In this document: in pieces, positions 59,670 to 64,000 of the stretch
How the letters are laid out: each line of letters begins with the position of its first letter
Position numbering within the stretch: position 1 is the first letter of the stretch
Origin: Gemmatimonadetes bacterium T265
Lineage (GTDB): Bacteria; Gemmatimonadota; Gemmatimonadetes; Gemmatimonadales; Gemmatimonadaceae
Assembly (NCBI GenBank): GCA_019973575.1
Contig: BPUI01000003.1
Location: 372,001 to 436,000 of the forward strand
Direction: 5' to 3'
Length of the DNA stretch: 64,000 nucleotides
The notes under the pieces: generated by a model
What the model saw: the letters and a program-made list of their open reading frames with translations, nothing else
Databases searched by the model: none
What the model was told of the DNA's origin: nothing
Made by a program: the position numbers and the translations under genes

Positions 59670-60707
59670 TCACCGCCGGCTCAACAGCCGCTGGCTCAGC
59701 CGGGTGGCCGCCCGGACCGGCGCCGTGAGCCGCCACGACCGCGACGACCGCATGGCCGCCAGTTCACCGCGCAGGCGCTCGACCTCGGCCGACCCGTGGG
59801 CGACGCGGATCGACAGATCCGGCCGCACGCCGCCCGCCGTCTCGCGCCGCACCCCGAACCCGACTGCGGTCCCCTTCCACCCGACGTCCGGGATGATCGT
59901 CAGCGCGAACCCGCATCGCGCGAAGCACTCGGTGATGAACTCGGCCGACCAGCCGCTCTCCCACCATCCGAACTTCCGGATGCAGTAGACCGCGTCGGGG
60001 TGGAGCCGCAGCCCCCAGCTGTCCCACCACTCGCGGTTCATCGGCTCCCCGGCCCACATGATCTTGCCGCCCGGCTTGACGCGCCGCGCCAGACGCTCGA
60101 GCGTCGCCCACGGCCGCAAACTGTGGTGCAGGCACTCGTAAAAGAACACGAGGTCGTACTCACGGTCGTCGTCGAAGTCGTCGAAGTTCGACTCGACCGC
60201 CTCGATCGGCAAACCGAGCCGGGCGGCCCGGCGCCGCACGAGGTCGACGAAGAGCGGGTTGATGTCGACCGCCGTCACGCGCGTCCCGGCGAACGCCATC
60301 ATCTCCGAACTCAGCCCCCAGCCGCACCCCATATCGAGCACCGCCGCGGCGGGCGGCAGGTCGGCGATCATCAGGCACGCCTGGATCGCGCGCGCGTGCC
60401 CGGCGATGAAGCCCACGTCCGGGCTGTTGTAGGGGTTCTGTCCCGCCGCGTGCGCCGCGACGTCGAGCAGCGTCCGCTCGCCCTCCTCCTGGTTGATCTC
60501 CCGCCCCGCGATCTCCCGGTAGAGCGCGGCCTGCTGGTCGAAGTACGCGTCGGAGAACGGGTCGAGCGACCGGTCCACCCGCGTCGCGGGCACGTACGTG
60601 AAGCCGGCGAAGTACTCCTCGGTCGCCGCGGTCCCGAGTCCGCCCCGGCGGTCGCACTCCGCGACGAACTCGTCGAGGTCGGCCGCCCGCACCGTTCCAA
60701 CACCCAT
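59670..60707 (-). CDS. SAM-dependent methyltransferase of the glycan cluster
   Basis: This 345-residue enzyme has class I methyltransferase motifs: AVLDMGCGWGLSSEMMAFAG, RVTAVDINPLFVDLVRRRAA, YDLVFFYECLHHSLRPWATL and RVKPGGKIMWAGEPMN. The C-terminal tail, RLRGELAAMRSSRSWRLTAP with VRAATRL, is the membrane-proximal SxSWRLTxPLR sequence often seen on glycan-modifying enzymes and glycosyltransferases. It likely methylates a sugar of the surface polysaccharide. It lies 34 bases upstream of the GT4 gene on the same strand. Confidence 0.87.
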   Translation of the reverse strand: MGVGTVRAADLDEFVAECDRRGGLGTAATEEYFAGFTYVPATRVDRSLDPFSDAYFDQQAALYREIAGREINQEEGERTLLDVAAHAAGQNPYNSPDVGFIAGHARAIQACLMIADLPPAAAVLDMGCGWGLSSEMMAFAGTRVTAVDINPLFVDLVRRRAARLGLPIEAVESNFDDFDDDREYDLVFFYECLHHSLRPWATLERLARRVKPGGKIMWAGEPMNREWWDSWGLRLHPDAVYCIRKFGWWESGWSAEFITECFARCGFALTIIPDVGWKGTAVGFGVRRETAGGVRPDLSIRVAHGSAEVERLRGELAAMRSSRSWRLTAPVRAATRLSQRLLSRR

Positions 60708-60746
60708 GACGTCGGTAGGCTGAAGTGTGTCCGCGACTCGCGGTCG

Positions 60747-61664
60747 TTAGGCGATGGCCGGGTTGCGCCACACCTGGCACCCGTCCCTGTAAAGGCCGAG
60801 CTGGTTCGCCTCGTCCGTGTAGACGCACTGCTCGTCCGCCTCGAGCGTCCAGCCGTTCGCGCCCAGCTCGTCCCGGAGCTGCGCCTCGATGTCGCGGCCG
60901 TGCGTGCCGATCACGAGGCGATGCACCTTCTGCCGCAGCACACCGCGCGCACTCGCGACGACGTCGTACTCGTGGCCCTGGATGTCGATGTGAACCAGGT
61001 CCACGCGCGCGAAGTCGCGCAGGACGGTGGGGATCGAAAGGGACGGCACTCGGACCGTCGCCGCGCGCGGCGGCGCGGCAGCCGGTGCCCGCCCGAGTAG
61101 GCGCCGGAGCCCGTGGTACACGGGCCGAGCGACGCGGCGGAACGTCCACGGTTGCGGCTCCGTAAAGATCGCCGCGTCTCCCCACCTGACCGACGGTTCA
61201 TTATGCACCGGAAATTCAGCGACGCCGTCCGAGGTGCCGACGACCGCGTGCACGAGCCGGTGCCGGCGCGGGTCGATCCCGTTGTCGGCGAAATGCGTGT
61301 GCATGTACGCCACGTGGTCGGCAGACCCCTCGATGCCAACGAGCCGGACGTCATCGAGCCCCTTCGCACGAGCCGCAGATGCGAGCGAGACGAGCCACGG
61401 CCCCCACCCCGCGCCAAGCTCCACGACGACAAAAGGTACGCCCCGGCAGGCGTCGAGCACGGCGCGTAGCGCGCCGGCCCATTCGACCGTGCTCGCGTGG
61501 AAGTTGCCGTCGCCGGCAGGGTAGTCTTCCACGACGCCGCCAGCTTGCGGCAGGGTCGAGATATAGGCCGTCCGCGTCCGCGTCCCCAGGAAGTCGATGA
61601 AGAACCCGGGCTCGCCGGACCCTTCGTAACGTGGAAACGCGCGAATGATTTCGGCGTCAGTCAT
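60747..61664 (-). CDS. FkbM-family methyltransferase
   Basis: This 305-residue protein is of the FkbM type, which methylates sugar hydroxyls. VVVELGAGWGPWLVSLASAA is motif I, RLVGIEGSADHVAYMHTHFA motif II, and VDLVHIDIQGHEYDVVASAR the signature DIxGxE segment; KVHRLVIGTHGRDIEAQLRD follows. The ATG at 61664 is taken; TTG at 61670 is possible. It sits between two glycosyltransferase genes in the same orientation, so it probably decorates the product of that pathway. Its TAA stop is in a GTTAGGC motif (60746). Confidence 0.92.
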   Translation of the reverse strand: MTDAEIIRAFPRYEGSGEPGFFIDFLGTRTRTAYISTLPQAGGVVEDYPAGDGNFHASTVEWAGALRAVLDACRGVPFVVVELGAGWGPWLVSLASAARAKGLDDVRLVGIEGSADHVAYMHTHFADNGIDPRRHRLVHAVVGTSDGVAEFPVHNEPSVRWGDAAIFTEPQPWTFRRVARPVYHGLRRLLGRAPAAAPPRAATVRVPSLSIPTVLRDFARVDLVHIDIQGHEYDVVASARGVLRQKVHRLVIGTHGRDIEAQLRDELGANGWTLEADEQCVYTDEANQLGLYRDGCQVWRNPAIA

Positions 61665-61748
61665 CAGCAATCAATTGGAAGTGGCGGCGCGGCATCGTAA
61701 ACCGCGGCGGAAAACCCGCAACCTAGTGGCAGCCCGGTGCGCGGCGCG

Positions 61749-63056
61749 TCAGAGCGCCGCGCGGTAGGCGGCCACGGTGCGCTCGGCGAACCGCGCCCAC
61801 GTGAACGTCCCCGCCCGGGCGACCGCCCGCCGCGACAGCTCGGCACGCAGCGCCTCATCCCGGTACACCCGCAACAGCGCCTGCGCCAAGGCGTCGACGT
61901 CGTACGGGTCGACCATCAGCCCCGCGTCGCCGACCACCTCGGGCAGCGAGGCACGATCCCCCGTGATCACGGGCGTCCCACACTGCATCGCCTCCAGCGG
62001 CGGCAGCCCGAAACCCTCATAGTACGACGGGTACACGAACGCCAGCGCGCCGCTGTAGAGCGGGGCCAGGTCCTCGTCGTCCACGTAGCCCGCGAACCGG
62101 ATGCGGTCGCTCACCGCGCCTAACTGGTCGAGCTCGCGCAGGATCTCGTCGTACCCGCCGCCGCGGGCCCCGGCCAGCACCAGCCGCAGGTCGTCCACCC
62201 GTTCGGCGCGCACCAACTCCGCGAACGCCCGCAGCAGGCGCGGGATGTTCTTGTGCGGCGCGAGCGTGCTCAGCGACAGCAGGTACGGCCCGTCGGGCAG
62301 CGCGTACTTCGCGCGCACCGCGGCGAGCCGGGCCGGGTCTGCGGCCGGGTAAAAAATCGCCGGGTCGGCCGCGAGCGGCGTCACCGTCACCCGTTCGGGC
62401 GCGAGGGCCGGGTACGCCTCCAGCAGGTCGCGCTTGGTGTGCTCCGAAATGGCGAGCACGTGGTCGTCCGGCCCGATGCTGTCGGAAATGCGACGGTTCC
62501 AGCCCACCTCCCACGGCGCGACGATGTCCGGGAAGAGCTGTGGGATCAGGTCGAACACCGTGAGGAAGTAGCGAACGCCCCGCGCCCGGTGTGTCGCGGG
62601 CGGGAGCGGCAGGAGCGGCGAGTGGAACACGTCGCCCGCGCCGTGCGGCCCCCGCCCGAGCGACAGGGCGAGGCGGTCGAGGGTGCGGTTCGCGTCGGTC
62701 GCGAGCCGGTTGGCGACCCGGGCCGCCAACGCCCCGCCCCGCCCCGCCCCGCTCCGGACGTGCGAGGCGACGGCCCAGTCGCGGATCCGAGACTCGAGGC
62801 GGCGCCGGCCGAGCCCCGGAAACGGGAGGTCGCGCATCCCGGGGTGGTCCTCGACGTAGCCGAGGGCCAACTCCCAGTTCGCGTCCGCCGCCAGGGTGAC
62901 CGCGACGCCCGGCTCGGCCGCGACCGATTGGACAGTCTGCTCCACGACCCGATGCAGCCCCGTCCGGTGCGTGGAGCGCCGCGGCCCCTGGTGCACCTCG
63001 CCGAGGTGCGTGACGTCGAAGACGACGCGGATCGGGTCGACCGGCGGCCGTGACAT
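61749..63056 (-). CDS. GT4-family glycosyltransferase, paralogue 2
   Basis: This 435-residue GT-B glycosyltransferase has the same plan as its neighbours: IRVVFDVTHLGEVHQGPRRS at the start, YFLTVFDLIPQLFPDIVAPW, LLSLSTLAPHKNIPRLLRAF, and the donor site [20 protein letters not shown] followed by EAMQCGTPVITGDRASLPEV. It is clearly paralogous to 58334 and 63073 but differs most in the first half, which binds the acceptor. The ATG at 63056 gives a start like the paralogue; the open frame extends to 63098. It lies 84 bases upstream of the FkbM gene. Confidence 0.92.
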   Translation of the reverse strand: MSRPPVDPIRVVFDVTHLGEVHQGPRRSTHRTGLHRVVEQTVQSVAAEPGVAVTLAADANWELALGYVEDHPGMRDLPFPGLGRRRLESRIRDWAVASHVRSGAGRGGALAARVANRLATDANRTLDRLALSLGRGPHGAGDVFHSPLLPLPPATHRARGVRYFLTVFDLIPQLFPDIVAPWEVGWNRRISDSIGPDDHVLAISEHTKRDLLEAYPALAPERVTVTPLAADPAIFYPAADPARLAAVRAKYALPDGPYLLSLSTLAPHKNIPRLLRAFAELVRAERVDDLRLVLAGARGGGYDEILRELDQLGAVSDRIRFAGYVDDEDLAPLYSGALAFVYPSYYEGFGLPPLEAMQCGTPVITGDRASLPEVVGDAGLMVDPYDVDALAQALLRVYRDEALRAELSRRAVARAGTFTWARFAERTVAAYRAAL

Positions 63057-63072
63057 CCCCACGGCGCCCGGC

Positions 63073-64000
63073 CTAACGCGCATCGCGGTAGGTGGCAATC
63101 ACCCGGTCGGCGTAGCGCGCCCAGGTGAACGTCGCCGCCCGCTCCGCCGACCGCCGGGCCAGGTCGTCGCGCATCGCGCCGTCGCGGTAGACCTGCAGCA
63201 TGGCCTGCGCGAGCGCGTCGGAATCGCGCGGATCGACCAGAATGCCGGCGTCACCGACCACCTCGGGCATGGACGACGTGTTGGACGCGATCACCGGCGC
63301 GCCGCACTGCATGGCCTCGAGCGGCGGCAGCCCGAAGCCCTCGTACAACGAGGGGAACGCGAAGACGAGCGCCCCGCTGTAGAGCGGCGCGAGGTCCGCG
63401 TCGTCCACGTAGCCCGTGAAGACGATCCGGTCCTCGAGCCCGTCCAGCCGGCCGGCCTCGGCGAAAATCGCGTCGAACTTCCACCCCCGGTCGCCCGTGA
63501 GCACGAGGTGCAGGTCGTCGAGGCGCTCCGACCGGACCAGCGCCGCGAAGCTCCGGATGAGGTGCGCGATGTTCTTGCGCGGCTCGAGCGTGCCCACGCT
63601 CAGCACGTACGGCGCGTCCGGGATCCCGTAGCGCGCCCGAACCGCGGCCAGCCGGTCCGCGTCGGCCACGCGGTAGAACTTGCTGCCGTCGGCGGCGAGG
63701 TGACTCACCCGCACCCGCTCGGGCGCGATCGACGGGCGGGCCGCGAGGAGATCCTGGCGCGTGCTCTCCGACACCGTCAGCACGTGGTCGTCGGGCCCGA
63801 TGCTGTCGACGATCTCCCGAAGCCACTCCGGCGCGCCCGACCACGAGAACTCGGGGTGGATGAAGGCGATCAGGTCGTGGATCGTGAGCACGTAGCGCAC
63901 CCCCGGGAGCCGCCCCCCGCGCGGGGGGAGCGCGTACACCGGGGAGTGGAAGACGTCCGCCCGGGCGAGCGCGCCCAGCCCGACCCCGCCGAACCGGGCG
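63073..64000 (-). CDS. GT4-family glycosyltransferase, paralogue 3 (5' end outside window)
   Basis: About 309 C-terminal residues are inside the window. They include [80 protein letters not shown] and [20 protein letters not shown], matching the two downstream paralogues. The frame is open at the last base of the window, so the N-terminus lies beyond it. The GTG at 63939 is internal. Its TAG stop is formed by a GTTAGGC motif (63071), 14 bases before the start of paralogue 2. It belongs to the same polysaccharide cluster, which must extend further. Confidence 0.9.
   Translation of the reverse strand, partial: ARFGGVGLGALARADVFHSPVYALPPRGGRLPGVRYVLTIHDLIAFIHPEFSWSGAPEWLREIVDSIGPDDHVLTVSESTRQDLLAARPSIAPERVRVSHLAADGSKFYRVADADRLAAVRARYGIPDAPYVLSVGTLEPRKNIAHLIRSFAALVRSERLDDLHLVLTGDRGWKFDAIFAEAGRLDGLEDRIVFTGYVDDADLAPLYSGALVFAFPSLYEGFGLPPLEAMQCGAPVIASNTSSMPEVVGDAGILVDPRDSDALAQAMLQVYRDGAMRDDLARRSAERAATFTWARYADRVIATYRDAR

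Larger units (their letters stand above)
1202..63077. repeat. Dispersed heptamer GTTAGGC / GCCTAAC (about 52 copies)
   Basis: Plus-strand GTTAGGC starts at 1202, 5598, 11850, 12372, 13548, 19295, 19541, 20564, 25315, 32201, 33587, 36092, 37324, 42826, 46850, 46985, 47113, 47781, 47795, 48297, 49560, 50100, 52366, 54447, 55283 and 60746. The inverse, GCCTAAC, starts at 1925, 3998, 7883, 10768, 11864, 13791, 15805, 17969, 21672, 22928, 23267, 24107, 26196, 26946, 28524, 28906, 30559, 31449, 34822, 36211, 39584, 53332, 55093, 56145, 62118 and 63071. The preceding base is nearly always C (most) or T. Ten copies contain a gene's stop codon, and 23 are read as Leu-Gly (TTA-GGC). Function unknown. 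Confidence 0.85.

Overview
The window is a chromosomal segment of a very GC-rich bacterium (about 73% G+C by eye). Secreted BNR-repeat and RCC1 proteins, a TIGR02999-type ECF sigma factor fused in an operon to a Ser/Thr kinase, many ArsR-SRPBCC and VOC proteins, and the overall style point to Gemmatimonadota (Gemmatirosa/Gemmatimonas-like). That assignment is an inference; there is no rRNA here to prove it, and I saw no tRNA, rRNA or CRISPR array.

Layout. 1-7.5 kb: end of a two-component pair, an ArsR-SRPBCC pair, a patch of broken genes (LysE, isochorismatase and LysR remnants), cupin, lipoprotein, methyltransferase and RCC1-like genes. 7.86-11.36 kb: an IS1595-family element with a HEPN-like passenger gene, its transposase split by an intact IS3-family insertion; the nesting can be undone to the base. 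11.4-13.8 kb: remnants (TPR protein, esterase, HxlR regulator, minimal nucleotidyltransferase) around an intact SDR, ending in an 18-bp-stem hairpin. 14-25 kb: MarR/VOC pair, CocE-type hydrolase, a tightly overlapping catabolic operon (creatininase fold, PanE-type reductase, SDR, APC permease), and a lipoprotein phosphoesterase with a di-heme peroxidase. 25-32.6 kb: amidohydrolase, then a sugar-oxidation operon (subunit 3, GMC oxidoreductase, GH1 enzyme), SDR, VOC, AraC and DUF1697 genes.

32.8-40.3 kb is the most striking protein-coding locus: a YefM-YoeB toxin-antitoxin pair with a palindromic operator, then (upstream in transcription order) a two-gene operon of a TPR-CHAT protease and a 1217-residue protein combining a caspase domain, a DUF4384-like segment and a C-terminal Ser-His-Asp lipase fold. 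It looks like a protease-cascade or regulated-death module, but no function is proven.

40.4-50.9 kb: OsmC, acetyltransferases, XRE-cupin regulator, TetR/hydrolase, ECF sigma-kinase operon with a clear sigma70-type promoter, ClpP, a second ArsR-SRPBCC pair, AlkD-type repair protein, VOC, a deleted AraC gene and a cupin. 51-55 kb: a large secreted BNR-repeat protein and small secreted proteins. 56-64 kb: a surface-glycan cluster with three paralogous GT4 glycosyltransferases (the last cut by the window end), three methyltransferases (one FkbM type) and a PfkB sugar kinase.

Across the whole window the heptamer GTTAGGC (usually preceded by C or T) occurs about 52 times, 26 on each strand, roughly once per 1.2 kb and about nine times more often than base composition predicts. 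Ten copies supply a stop codon and 23 are read as the dicodon TTA-GGC (Leu-Gly), which accounts for nearly all TTA codons seen. Density and strand symmetry resemble a DNA-uptake sequence; this is the strongest unexplained signal.
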